Assembly: GCF_000017625.1 (NCBI RefSeq)
Contig: NC_009712.1
Span: 1,550,001-1,614,000, forward strand
Length of the DNA: 64,000 bases
Reading direction: 5' to 3'
DNA from: Methanoregula boonei 6A8
Lineage (GTDB): Archaea > Halobacteriota > Methanomicrobia > Methanomicrobiales > Methanospirillaceae
The notes below the pieces were generated by a model. The model worked only from the letters and a program-made list of their open reading frames with translations, was not told the DNA's origin and ran no database searches. How positions within the stretch are numbered: the first letter of the stretch is position 1; the number at the start of each line of letters is the position of its first letter. The position numbers were made by a program, and so were the translations under genes. Below are positions 53,170 to 60,906 of this stretch, one piece after another.

Positions 53170-54270
53170 ATGGAAAAAAGAACACTGGCACTTATCGGGG
53201 CGCTCATCCTCATCGCAGCGGCCATCATTGTCCTTACGCCGCTTTCCCCCAACAGGTCTTTTACCGGAACAGCAGTAGCGCCGGGGAACAGGACCGCAAT
53301 AAACGCAGAAAAGGCGAAACTGTACCCGTACGCAAAGGAGATTGCAGAGCCGTCGGGGTTTGTAAACGTCGACAATATCACTATCGCAAGCCTTGTCGGA
53401 AAGGATGTTATCCTTGTGGACTTCTGGACGTACAGCTGCATCAACTGCGAGCGCACGATCCCGTACCTGAACCTGTGGTACTCAGAATATCATGACCAGG
53501 GCCTCGAGATCATCGGGGTCCATACCCCTGAGTTCCAGTTCGAGCACGACATCAACAATGTCAGGATGGCAGTCCGGAAGTTTGGTATCCAGTACCCCGT
53601 TGTGCTCGACAACAACTACGCGACCTGGGATTCGTACGGGAACCAGTACTGGCCCGAGGACTACCTTGTCGACATCGATGGCTTCATCGTGTACCATCAT
53701 ATCGGCGAGGGCGATTACAATGAGACCGAGGCCGAGATCCAGGACCTCTTAAGGGAACGGGCAGCGGCACTCGGCCTCAATATCACCATCTCAAACACGA
53801 CCAGTGTCCCGTCAGATGCAGTTGCGGTAAACTTTTCTGCGGTTGGGAGCCCGGAGACGTACTTTGGTGCAGCACGCAACCAGTACCTGGCAAACGGGAA
53901 CTCATCAGTGACCGGGCTCCAGACCCTTGTGATTCCCGCGCAGGTACAGCTCAACGGGTTGTACCTGTCCGGGACATGGGATTTTGCCGACCAGTACGCA
54001 GAAAACACCGGGAATGCGAGCATCGTGTTCCCGTACGAGGCAAAAAACGTCTACTTCGTTGCAAGTGCGGACAATGCCACGGCCGTGCAGGTCCTGCTTG
54101 ATGGGAAACCGGTCACTGACCTGGCAGGTCCTGATGTTACCAACGGGACCGTCACGATCCAGGCAGACCGGCTGTACTCCCTTGTGCAGGGATCCGGTTA
54201 TGGGACACATACGCTGGAGCTCGATATCCCGGAGCCGGGCCTGAATGCGTACACATTTACCTTTGGGTGA
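53170..54270 (+). CDS. Membrane-anchored thioredoxin-like protein (DipZ C-terminal type)
   Basis: A 366-residue protein. Residues about 5-25 (LALIGALILIAAAIIVLTPL) form a signal anchor. A thioredoxin/TlpA-like domain (about 60-205) has the active site C90-I-N-C93 in FWTYSCINCERTIPYL and HTPEFQFEHDINNV, IDGFIVYHHIGEGDY. The rest (about 215-365) is a beta-rich domain resembling the DipZ C-terminal carbohydrate-binding-like domain (LYLSGTWDFADQYAENTG). It should reduce or isomerise disulfides outside the membrane with electrons from CcdA seven bases upstream. In bacterial DipZ, CcdA and this part are one protein; here they are split. Confidence 0.9.
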   Translation: MEKRTLALIGALILIAAAIIVLTPLSPNRSFTGTAVAPGNRTAINAEKAKLYPYAKEIAEPSGFVNVDNITIASLVGKDVILVDFWTYSCINCERTIPYLNLWYSEYHDQGLEIIGVHTPEFQFEHDINNVRMAVRKFGIQYPVVLDNNYATWDSYGNQYWPEDYLVDIDGFIVYHHIGEGDYNETEAEIQDLLRERAAALGLNITISNTTSVPSDAVAVNFSAVGSPETYFGAARNQYLANGNSSVTGLQTLVIPAQVQLNGLYLSGTWDFADQYAENTGNASIVFPYEAKNVYFVASADNATAVQVLLDGKPVTDLAGPDVTNGTVTIQADRLYSLVQGSGYGTHTLELDIPEPGLNAYTFTFG

Positions 54271-54298
54271 GAACATTAGAACCAGGAGAGAGAGTACC

Positions 54299-55081
54299 AT
54301 GGATGAAAAACAGGGAACGGGAAAAAACGTAAAAAAAGCGACCTTTGCCGGCGGATGCTTCTGGTGCATGCAGCCGCCGTTCCGGGCGCTCAACGGTGTG
54401 ATCGATGCGGTATCGGGATACGCAGGCGGAAAAAAGGAGAACCCGACCTACGAGGAGGTTTCGGGCGGGACGACCGGGCACCTCGAATCGGTGCAGGTGA
54501 CCTATGACGAGGATAGGATCCCGTATGATACTCTCCTTGACACGTTCTGGAAGCAGATAGACCCGACCGATCCGGCAGGGCAGTTCGCGGACAAGGGGTC
54601 GCAGTACAAAACCGCCATATTCTACCACGACGACGAACAAAAACGGCAGGCAGAAGAATCGAAAAAGAAGGTCGAGGCTTCAGGAAAGTTTGCACACCCT
54701 GTTGCAACAGAGATCCGGCCGTACACGAATTTCTACCCGGCCGAGGAATACCACCAGGACTATGATAAGAAAAATCCCGGGAGATACCAGCAGTACAAGG
54801 CGTTGTCCGGCCGCGAATCATTCATCAGGAAACTCTGGGGTAAACCCCGCGTTGTCCGGGTCTACGCGACACCGGGATGTTCCGGCTGCCGTGCGGTTAA
54901 GGAATACTTAAAATCGAAGAATGTGGAATTCACCGAGATCGATATCGCCGCAGATGAGAGGGCAAGGACGCTTGTCATGGAAAAAACCGGCCACCTCGGT
55001 TCGCCCTATGTCCAGATCGATGATACCTTCATCTTCGGGTTTGACCGGAAAAAACTGGACCAGCTCCTGCAGGGAACTTAA
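54299..55081 (+). CDS. msrA: Peptide methionine sulfoxide reductase MsrA fused to glutaredoxin-like domain
   Basis: A 260-residue fusion. Residues about 12-175 are MsrA, with the catalytic Cys 20 in GGCFWCMQ, VSGYAGGKKENPTYEEV and YNxK-like YEVSGGTTGH context, and YHQDYDKKNP. Residues about 185-260 form a glutaredoxin-like domain with C194-S-G-C197 in ATPGCSGCRAVKEYL, GSPYVQIDDTFIFGFD. The enzyme reduces methionine-S-sulfoxide; the attached glutaredoxin could recycle it. No signal peptide, so cytoplasmic. I use ATG 54299 preceded by AGGAGAGAGAG; an earlier in-frame start at 54245 lies inside the previous gene. Third gene of the redox operon. Confidence 0.92.
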   Translation: MDEKQGTGKNVKKATFAGGCFWCMQPPFRALNGVIDAVSGYAGGKKENPTYEEVSGGTTGHLESVQVTYDEDRIPYDTLLDTFWKQIDPTDPAGQFADKGSQYKTAIFYHDDEQKRQAEESKKKVEASGKFAHPVATEIRPYTNFYPAEEYHQDYDKKNPGRYQQYKALSGRESFIRKLWGKPRVVRVYATPGCSGCRAVKEYLKSKNVEFTEIDIAADERARTLVMEKTGHLGSPYVQIDDTFIFGFDRKKLDQLLQGT

Positions 55082-55395
55082 CTGATGTGGGTCAGGAATT
55101 CAGCCAGTTCTCCGGGCGATATAATAACAGGCATTATAAAGCCTGAAGGTGGCGACATATTTTCCCTGCCACAGGCTCAATGCTGAACACCTGAAGTCTT
55201 TACACGGCCTTTGGGATACTTTTTTTTATAACACATTGTTGACTGTGAAAATAGTAAAAAAGTTTTTAGTCCCAATTTTGAGGATTGCTTTTGTTAATCT
55301 TCATCTATAATCCCAATGTGCATTATCTTATTTTTAAGGAAATTACATAAAGAAAATGCTATATATCATGATTTGCTAAAGGAAATCGATTAAAA
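55082..55395. other. AT-rich gap with repeat R1 copy 4
   Basis: About 314 bp. R1 copy 4 lies at 55131-55195. From about 55215 the sequence turns strongly AT-rich, unlike the genes before it. No gene is supported before 55396. Confidence 0.55.
55131..55195 (+). repeat. Interspersed repeat R1, copy 4
   Basis: Includes GGTGGCGACATATTTTCCCT and the downstream ATGCTGAACACC that matches copy 3. Same orientation as copy 3; together they flank the CcdA, thioredoxin and MsrA genes. Confidence 0.6.
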
Positions 55396-55581
55396 ATGGG
55401 AAAACCTTATGACAGTGAAAAAGAAGCCAGTGCTAAATGCCGCAATGGAGAAAAAACTGTAAAAGATATGACAACGGGTAAATATCATAATGTTCGCGCC
55501 CGTCCAAAGAAGACTAAAAAAAGTTCTGGGCTGTTAACAGCTGACAAACTTGTCCCAATTAAGCATAAATGGGGACAATAA
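55396..55581 (+). CDS. Small basic hypothetical protein in AT-rich DNA
   Basis: A 61-residue, lysine-rich protein (EKEASAKCRNGEKTVKDM, then RARPKKTKKSSGLL, ending PIKHKWGQ). No family recognised. Codon use is much more AT-rich than in surrounding genes, and the flanking DNA is AT-rich too, so it may have come by transfer. A TATA-like ATATAT stretch lies near 55360. Start ATG 55396 has no strong ribosome site. It is next to a possible insertion-sequence relic at 55660-55835. Confidence 0.5.
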   Translation: MGKPYDSEKEASAKCRNGEKTVKDMTTGKYHNVRARPKKTKKSSGLLTADKLVPIKHKWGQ

Positions 55582-55659
55582 AACCGAAATAATTCCGTTG
55601 AATTTCGATCAAGCCATTTCTTTTCTTTCTGTCTAATTTTTGATATATTATTGCTGTGA

Positions 55660-55711
55660 GTTATTCTATATGAGCCCAGTCCCCAGTCCAGACAGTTATT
55701 CTATATGAGCC
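55660..55711 (+). repeat. 17-bp direct repeat, 35-bp period
   Basis: GTTATTCTATATGAGCC is present twice, at 55660-55676 and 55695-55711, separated by a C-rich spacer with its own AGTCC duplication. It directly precedes the hairpin region. Confidence 0.75.
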
Positions 55712-55835
55712 GAGAGAGGGACAGCGGCAAGCCGCCATCCCTCGGGGGGGCAGCCTTGATGCATGAGCGAATGACGTTCCACTGAGGGCAGCCCTTTCAG
55801 GGCTGTAATGACGACGGCCAAGAAGGGTATTCATT
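55705..55835 (+). pseudogene. Possible 3' relic of an IS200/IS605-type tnpB with structured RNA end
   Basis: In one frame the stretch reads ...SGKPPSLGGAALMHERMTF then stop at 55782-55784, similar in style to the variable C-termini of TnpB proteins. The coding end overlaps a hairpin (GAGGGA 716-721 with TCCCTC 738-743, inner GCGGC/GCCGC, offsets from 55000) and is followed by CAGCCCT-TTC-AGGGCTG (55789-55805). Coding ends overlapping guide-RNA-like folds and a right-end hairpin are typical of IS605 family elements. No upstream tnpB body remains. This is pattern inference; a plain structured RNA or chance frame is possible. Confidence 0.35.
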
Positions 55836-55909
55836 TTTACTTTTTTCAAAGTTGACTGAGTGACATTTTTAAATATACGTGGGTGAACAGCGAAAATAAA
55901 AACAGGGTA

Positions 55910-56416
55910 CTAGGAAAGTTTCGCAAGCGATTCGCGGATAAATGCAGGGATATCTGCCGGTTTCCTGCTTGATACCAGGTTCCCGTCTACGACAACCTCT
56001 TTATCGACATATTCCGCCCCGGCATTTCTGATATCCTGGACAAGCGACATCCAGCCGGTGACCCTCCGTCCTTTGAGAACCTGGGCCGTAATGAGGAGCT
56101 GGGCCGCATGGCAAATCGCAAACACCGGTTTCTTTTTCTCAAAGAAATCTGCGGCAAACCGTACTGCATTGGCATCGGCCCGGAGCCGGTCCGGCGAGTA
56201 CCCTCCCGGGATAAAGAGTGCATCGAAATCGTCTGCCGTGACGTCCCGGGCAGCTTTCTCAATCAGTACCGGGGTCCCGTATTCCCCTTTCACCGTGGAT
56301 CCCGCAACCAGTCCCACGTGCACGATTGTGTGCCCGGCATTCCTGAACGCATCCACCGGCCGCTGATATTCGACATCCTGGAACATATCCGTAAGAATAA
56401 CTGCAATCTTTTTCAA
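55910..56416 (-). CDS. DJ-1/PfpI family protein
   Basis: A 168-residue class I glutamine amidotransferase-like protein of the DJ-1/PfpI family. E16 in MFQDVEYQRPVDAF, FIPGGYSPDRLR and the nucleophile C102 with H103 in VFAICHAAQLL are present, together with the strand order of the family. Members act as chaperone-like, deglycase-type or protease-like enzymes; the exact activity here is not known. Cytoplasmic. It overlaps no gene and is divergent from the HEAT-like gene at 56618. Confidence 0.92.
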   Translation of the reverse strand: MKKIAVILTDMFQDVEYQRPVDAFRNAGHTIVHVGLVAGSTVKGEYGTPVLIEKAARDVTADDFDALFIPGGYSPDRLRADANAVRFAADFFEKKKPVFAICHAAQLLITAQVLKGRRVTGWMSLVQDIRNAGAEYVDKEVVVDGNLVSSRKPADIPAFIRESLAKLS

Positions 56417-56617
56417 TACTTCACCTCCTGCCCCTGACCGCTGTTGCGGTAAGGATTACGTGAACGAGTGCCGTTTTCCCAGATAAAAGCATTCATCGTA
56501 CTCAGTTTTCCCCTGCGGATTTTGCCAGGGTCAATGGGTTTTTTACCTATGAGGTTTAGTATCATCCATCGGGTCCGGCCATGATGCGCACCATACAAGA
56601 CCCGGACAGGAGAGACG

Positions 56618-57025
56618 ATGACGGAAACACTGCGTGTTGAACAGGACCTTATTTCGGACCTGCTGGCCCGGCTTTCGGATAACGGCAGGAAAGGAAAAGA
56701 GGCTGCAATTGAAGCCCTTGCCGTAAGCACCGAAGACGATGACTGGAGACCGGATGAGCTGATTCGTCAGGGAGGCATAACGATCATCAGGGATATGCTG
56801 CAGGAAAAAAACGAGCACATCGTCTATTCAGCACTGCAGATTATTACCGCCATTGCGGCTGCCGGGGCAACAGAGGCGCTTATCGAAGAAGGCGTTATTG
56901 CCAGTCTGGACTCCCTGCAGGATTACAAAAAACCCGGAATAAGGGAAAAAGTCCGGGAAGCGCTTGCCCTGCTTCAGCCCGAGACAGAAGAAGCTGTGAT
57001 ATCAAAACCGCAGGACGAATATTAG
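56618..57025 (+). CDS. HEAT/armadillo-like repeat protein
   Basis: A 135-residue helical protein with repeat-like units: RLSDNGRKGKEAAIEALAVS, LIRQGGITIIRDMLQEKNEH, IVYSALQIITAIAAAGATEA, LIEEGVIASLDSLQDYKKPG and IREKVREALALLQ. The pattern fits armadillo or HEAT repeats, which make protein-binding scaffolds. No catalytic domain or signal is visible. GGAGAG precedes ATG 56618. Directly after the stop lies repeat R2 copy A. The partner is unknown. Confidence 0.7.
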   Translation: MTETLRVEQDLISDLLARLSDNGRKGKEAAIEALAVSTEDDDWRPDELIRQGGITIIRDMLQEKNEHIVYSALQIITAIAAAGATEALIEEGVIASLDSLQDYKKPGIREKVREALALLQPETEEAVISKPQDEY

Positions 57026-57036
57026 GGACTGCAAAA

Positions 57037-57120
57037 GGGGTCTGTCAGGTTGTCAGCCGTTCTGGACCTGATCGCACAAAAGAAACGTGACAGCCTGCCT
57101 GAGACCTGACAGGACCGCCG
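57037..57120. repeat. Imperfect inverted repeat R2, copy A
   Basis: The left arm GGTCTGTCAGGTTGTC can pair with the right arm ACCTGACAGGACC. The same arms, with changes, recur at 62011-62094 and 63443-63533, in each case just past a gene end. Confidence 0.6.
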
Positions 57121-57268
57121 GAGAACAAAAATAGCGTCAGGTACAAAAAAACGCAAGGACGGGTTTCTAAAACTCTGAAAGTCCCCTCGCAACAGGTAAC
57201 AATCCATTGTTTATTTCTTAAAGAAAAAACCGGCAGGTTTTCCCTCTTTTTTAATATTCTTTTCCTGT

Positions 57269-57302
57269 GTTTCAAAATTTGTTTCAAAACCTGTTTTTCA
57301 GG
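57269..57302 (+). promoter_or_regulatory. Shared upstream motif, doubled copy
   Basis: GTTTCAAAATTTGTTTCAAA followed by ACCTGTTTTTCAGG; the core TTTCAAAA is present twice. A TATA box (TATAAAAG, 57311-57318) follows nine bases later, a clear promoter layout. It is the fullest form of the motif in the window. Confidence 0.55.
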
Positions 57303-57426
57303 CGAGGTGCTATAAAAGGCCTGTCTCTAACCAGAAAGCAGTCAGGATTCACTCCTGTGAAAAAAACACAATAGCCCGGGGAACTAATTCCCGCCAGGGT
57401 AAATGCAGGAAAAAAAGGTGACGCCC

Positions 57427-57774
57427 ATGGAGGAAAAAACGCAGGAACTTTTAAAAAAATTCGAGCAGGACTACGAGGTCTATGTCAGCGCGACCGACAA
57501 ACAGACCTACTGGATCATCTATGCAAGGATCCCCAAAGGAAAGGCGCAGGGCGTGCACAACCTGCATACCGCAAGGAAGTACATATCCGGGCCAAACCAG
57601 GAGGGAAATGTGCTTATCCTGCCCGACCCCGATAACTCCGATGCGTATCTCGCGGAATCCTGGGGGACAATGGAAACGATCGATGATTTTATTAAAAAAA
57701 GCCTCCCCCATATCCTGGCTGACAAGGAAGCATCAGACCAGAACGAGGGGACATGCGGCGCGAGCTGCAGCTGA
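57427..57774 (+). CDS. Small hypothetical protein with C-terminal cysteine motif
   Basis: About 115 residues, soluble, unknown family. The middle has LLKKFEQDYEVYVSATDKQT and YWIIYARIPKGKAQG, suggesting an alpha/beta domain; the tail ends EGTCGASCS with two cysteines that may bind metal or sense redox state. I prefer ATG 57427 with AAGGTGA upstream over ATG 57403. It is followed after 27 bases by a small winged-helix regulator, so they are likely one operon under the doubled upstream motif. Confidence 0.65.
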   Translation: MEEKTQELLKKFEQDYEVYVSATDKQTYWIIYARIPKGKAQGVHNLHTARKYISGPNQEGNVLILPDPDNSDAYLAESWGTMETIDDFIKKSLPHILADKEASDQNEGTCGASCS

Positions 57775-57801
57775 TACCTGAAAAAAAAGAGGTGTGAAAT
57801 T

Positions 57802-58041
57802 ATGGAGTTATTACCTCAATCACAAAAAAAGGTCCTTGAGATCCTTGGCACCGGTGGTGCCATGACCCACAAGGAGATTGCAGAAAAAATAGCCTATTCC
57901 CCAAGGACAGTACGGTATGCGTTAAAAAAACTCAAAGAAAAAAAGCTCCTCATACGGAAGATGAACCTGCAGGACATGCGTCAGGTCATTTACCAGTACC
58001 CGGTTCCTTCCCCGCAGGAAACCGGGGAAGCCAGGCAGTGA
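57802..58041 (+). CDS. Small winged-helix transcription regulator
   Basis: A 79-residue MarR/ArsR-like winged helix: LPQSQKKVLEILGTGGAMTH, recognition helix KEIAEKIAYSPRTVRYALKK, wing LKEKKLLIRKMNLQ. This is a bare DNA-binding domain without ligand domain. It follows the cysteine-tailed small protein by 27 bases with GAGGTG before its ATG, and precedes GH57 amylase by 213 bases, so it may control that gene or its own operon. Both promoters carry the shared TTTCAAAA motif, which makes it a candidate for the factor that binds it; this is inference. Confidence 0.8.
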   Translation: MELLPQSQKKVLEILGTGGAMTHKEIAEKIAYSPRTVRYALKKLKEKKLLIRKMNLQDMRQVIYQYPVPSPQETGEARQ

Positions 58042-58079
58042 TCCGGACTCCGCCCGGGTTATTTTCTTTTTTTTCAATA

Positions 58080-58111
58080 GTTTCAAACCTTGTTTCAAAA
58101 TCTGATTTTCG
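58080..58111 (+). promoter_or_regulatory. Shared upstream motif, GH57 copy
   Basis: GTTTCAAACCTTGTTTCAAA followed by ATCTGATTTTCG, again a doubled core, with the TATA-like CTATTATATC at 58121-58130 immediately after. It precedes the GH57 gene by about 150 bases. Confidence 0.5.
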
Positions 58112-58254
58112 TAAAAGCTTCTATTATATCTCCCAAAAGAAGGTCAGGATAATTAAAAAAAAATTCCCCCGCTTGGCCGGATTAAAACTCACTCATGCAA
58201 AAAGCGGGAGGAACAGGCACCAGGTAAAAAAAGAGCAGGTAGGGAGGCAAAAAC

Positions 58255-59709
58255 ATGCCAGAGGTCTGTATCGGATTTGAAGTGCACCAGCCATTCAGGC
58301 TCAACCGGCACTTCTCACCGGATCCAAAGAAGAAGGAAAAGGATCTGGAGGCACTCTATTTTGACGAACTCAACCGTGAGGTTCTGGAACGGGTGGCAGA
58401 AAAATGCTACCTGCCGGCCACCCGGATCATCCTGGATAAACTGGACGAAGGATTCTGCTGTACGTTCTCCTTTTCCGGTACGCTTATCGAACAGCTGGAA
58501 CGGTGGAAGCCTGATGTCCTGTCCCTCTTTGACCAGGTTGCCCGGCATAAAAATTCCGAGATCCTCGGGCAGACATACTACCACAGCATTGCCGGCTGTT
58601 TTGGCGATAAATCGGAATTCATCGAGCAGGCCGGGATGCATGCCGACCTGATGTACGATCAGTTTAAGACCCGTCCGAATGTCTTTGAGAATACCGAGTT
58701 CACGTTCAACAACCAGATCGCCTCCTGCGTAAAGAAGATGGGATATGCCGGGATCTTCACCGAGGGAGTAGACCGGATCCTTGACTGGCGCAGCCCGCAC
58801 CATATCTATTCCTGCAACGATCTGCCCGTCCTCCTCCGCGACGTCCAGCTCTCCGACGATATCGCGTTCCGGTTTGGCAACCAGGGCTGGGACAAGTACC
58901 CGCTGACTGCGGATACCTATGCCGGCTGGATCAGCGGTACAACGGGTGACGTGGTAAACATCTTCCTTGATTACGAGACCTTTGGCGAGCATTTCTGGAA
59001 AGAGACCGGGATCTTCAATTTCCTCTCCTACCTTCCTGAAGAACTAGAAAAACGGGGAGTCAGGACAATACTTCCCACGGAAGTCCTGGAACGTTACCCG
59101 CCGGTCGGCACGATTGATGTCGTGGACACTATCTCCTGGGCAGATGTTGAAAAGGATGTGTCGGCGTGGATGGGAAACGAGCGGCAGCATACGGCTTATT
59201 CGGCCATCCAGAAAGCAGCTGCGTTTGCTAAGGATAAGACCATCTGGCGGTACCTCCAGACAAGCGACCACTTCTATTACATGGCCTCCAAGTACGGGAC
59301 CTGCGGCGAAGTGCACAACTATTTCAGCCACCACGAGGCAGAGGACGCATTTAAGACGTACATGTCCGTTCTTGCTGATTTTGAGAAACGGGAGGTCCGG
59401 TTCATGAAGAACAAGCGGTCGGCAAAGACGCTGCGGACCCTGACCCCGGAAGAGGCGTTCCATTTCGCCTCGCCCTCAGGCTATGTCGGGTATGCCGCAT
59501 ACAGCCTCGACCAGTTCTGCAGTCTGCTCAAGGTAGTACCTTCAGATTCGATCGCCTACCACCAGGAGCGGGGAGATATCGCGCACTGGATCGAACATGT
59601 CCTTTCAGACCAGAAATTATCCGGGGAGATCAACGGCATTACAGACCGGCAGGAGCTCTTTACGATACTTGACGAGAGGAGGAAACTGCTATGGAGTCAC
59701 TTAACGTAG
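58255..59709 (+). CDS. GH57 family alpha-amylase / alpha-glucan hydrolase
   Basis: A 484-residue glycoside hydrolase family 57 enzyme. Motif 1 GFEVHQPFRL at the N-terminus, the nucleophile E170 in AGIFTEGVDRIL, the acid D239 in IFLDYETFGEHF, and the helical C-terminal region are all present. The protein resembles methanogen alpha-amylases of similar size. It would cleave alpha-1,4 links of intracellular glycogen or dextrin; no signal peptide exists. GGGAGG precedes ATG 58255. Its stop overlaps the start of the next glycosyltransferase by 19 bases, which suggests linked production of a degrading and a synthesising enzyme. Confidence 0.93.
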   Translation: MPEVCIGFEVHQPFRLNRHFSPDPKKKEKDLEALYFDELNREVLERVAEKCYLPATRIILDKLDEGFCCTFSFSGTLIEQLERWKPDVLSLFDQVARHKNSEILGQTYYHSIAGCFGDKSEFIEQAGMHADLMYDQFKTRPNVFENTEFTFNNQIASCVKKMGYAGIFTEGVDRILDWRSPHHIYSCNDLPVLLRDVQLSDDIAFRFGNQGWDKYPLTADTYAGWISGTTGDVVNIFLDYETFGEHFWKETGIFNFLSYLPEELEKRGVRTILPTEVLERYPPVGTIDVVDTISWADVEKDVSAWMGNERQHTAYSAIQKAAAFAKDKTIWRYLQTSDHFYYMASKYGTCGEVHNYFSHHEAEDAFKTYMSVLADFEKREVRFMKNKRSAKTLRTLTPEEAFHFASPSGYVGYAAYSLDQFCSLLKVVPSDSIAYHQERGDIAHWIEHVLSDQKLSGEINGITDRQELFTILDERRKLLWSHLT

Positions 59710-60830
59710 CATTTTTCTGCTGGGAATCGCTTTATGCCGAACGCGTAGGGGGGCTCGCGAGTGCGGCAACACGGCTTGCAGAGAGCCTTGCAAAAGATCA
59801 CACCGTGCATTTCTTTACCCGGGGATGGACAAAAGACCAGGAGATCAATGGCGTCTCGTATCATTACTGCAGGCCCCAGGGGAACAACACCGTGCAGTAC
59901 TGCGAGGACATGAGCAACCAGATGGTCGACCAGTTCCGGCAGTCCGACAGGAAAGAAAAGTTTGATATCCTGCACTTCCATGACTGGCATCCCGTGCAGG
60001 CGCTCCACCGGCTTCAGGACCGGGATACCATCCTTACATTCCATTCCACGGAGTACGGCAGGAACGGGAACCAGTACGGCGACTGGTGGGAGTATAAGGA
60101 GATCTCCGGCAAGGAATGGTATGGCGGGCTTATCGCAAAGAAGGTGACCGCGGTCTCAAGTGTCATGAAACGGGAAGTGATGCAGCTCTATAATATCCCT
60201 GACTGGAAATGCGACGTGGTGCCAAACGGTATCGTGCCGCAACAGTACCGGGCCAGTATCGATCCCGGGGACGTGAAACGGGCATACGGGATCCATCCCT
60301 ATGCGCCCCTGATCCTTTTCATCGGCCGTCTCGTATACCAGAAAGGCCCGGACCTGTTTATCGAGGCTCTGCGGAAGGTGTGCCACGACCGCTGGGATGC
60401 AAAGGTGATTGTGGCCGGGGACGGCGGGATGCGGCAGTATCTCCAGGACCGGGCACGGGACCTTCCCGTCAATTTTGTCGGGTATATCCCGGACTCTGAA
60501 TACATCCGGCTCCTGAATGCCTGCGACCTCGTGGTCATCCCGAGCAGGAACGAGCCGTTCGGCCTTGTGCTGCTCGAAGCATGGAGCGCGGAAAAACCGG
60601 TGGTGGCCTGTGATGTCGGCGGCCTTTCCGAGAACATCGACACGTTTGTCAACGGCATCAAGGTGCAGCCGGAACCGGATTCGATTGCATGGGGAATCGG
60701 TGCGATGATCGACGATCCCACGACAGCGCAGGTGCGGGGACGGAGGGGACGGGCAAAAGTGGACCGGCAGTTCCTCTGGAGCCCGATCGCACGCCGTATG
60801 GCAGACACCTATTCGCGGGCATGCGGGTGA
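59691..60830 (+). CDS. Glycosyltransferase family 4, glycogen synthase-like, paralogue B
   Basis: A 379-residue GT-B enzyme, same length as paralogue A at 40591 and matching it over almost the whole protein, for example ESLYAERVGGLA, LHFHDWHPVQALH, ISGKEWYGGLIAKKVTA and VVIPSRNEPFGLVLLEAWSA. It probably transfers glucose from a nucleotide sugar to the growing alpha-glucan. ATG 59691 lies inside the GH57 stop region (19-base overlap), so translation is coupled. The two copies sit in separate glycogen gene groups about 18 kb apart, pointing to duplication and possible separate control. Confidence 0.9.
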   Translation: MESLNVAFFCWESLYAERVGGLASAATRLAESLAKDHTVHFFTRGWTKDQEINGVSYHYCRPQGNNTVQYCEDMSNQMVDQFRQSDRKEKFDILHFHDWHPVQALHRLQDRDTILTFHSTEYGRNGNQYGDWWEYKEISGKEWYGGLIAKKVTAVSSVMKREVMQLYNIPDWKCDVVPNGIVPQQYRASIDPGDVKRAYGIHPYAPLILFIGRLVYQKGPDLFIEALRKVCHDRWDAKVIVAGDGGMRQYLQDRARDLPVNFVGYIPDSEYIRLLNACDLVVIPSRNEPFGLVLLEAWSAEKPVVACDVGGLSENIDTFVNGIKVQPEPDSIAWGIGAMIDDPTTAQVRGRRGRAKVDRQFLWSPIARRMADTYSRACG

Positions 60831-60906
60831 ACCCCATGGATGGGCGCTCGTTTCACGCGTCAGGATACGTATACCGTTCGATCGCAGGTAAGAATGAGGG
60901 AATCCT

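Larger units (their letters stand above)
55582..55909. other. Gap with short repeats and an insertion-sequence relic candidate
   Basis: A 17-base direct repeat GTTATTCTATATGAGCC occurs at 55660-55676 and 55695-55711. The following 120 bases carry two hairpins and what could be the last codons of a tnpB gene (see separate entry). The rest is AT-rich without a gene. Confidence 0.5.
57026..57426. other. Intergenic gap with repeat R2 copy A and promoter
   Basis: Left part is the R2 inverted repeat (57037-57120). The right part has a duplicated form of the shared upstream motif (57269-57302) and a TATA box TATAAAAG at 57311-57318. No gene is supported. Confidence 0.55.
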
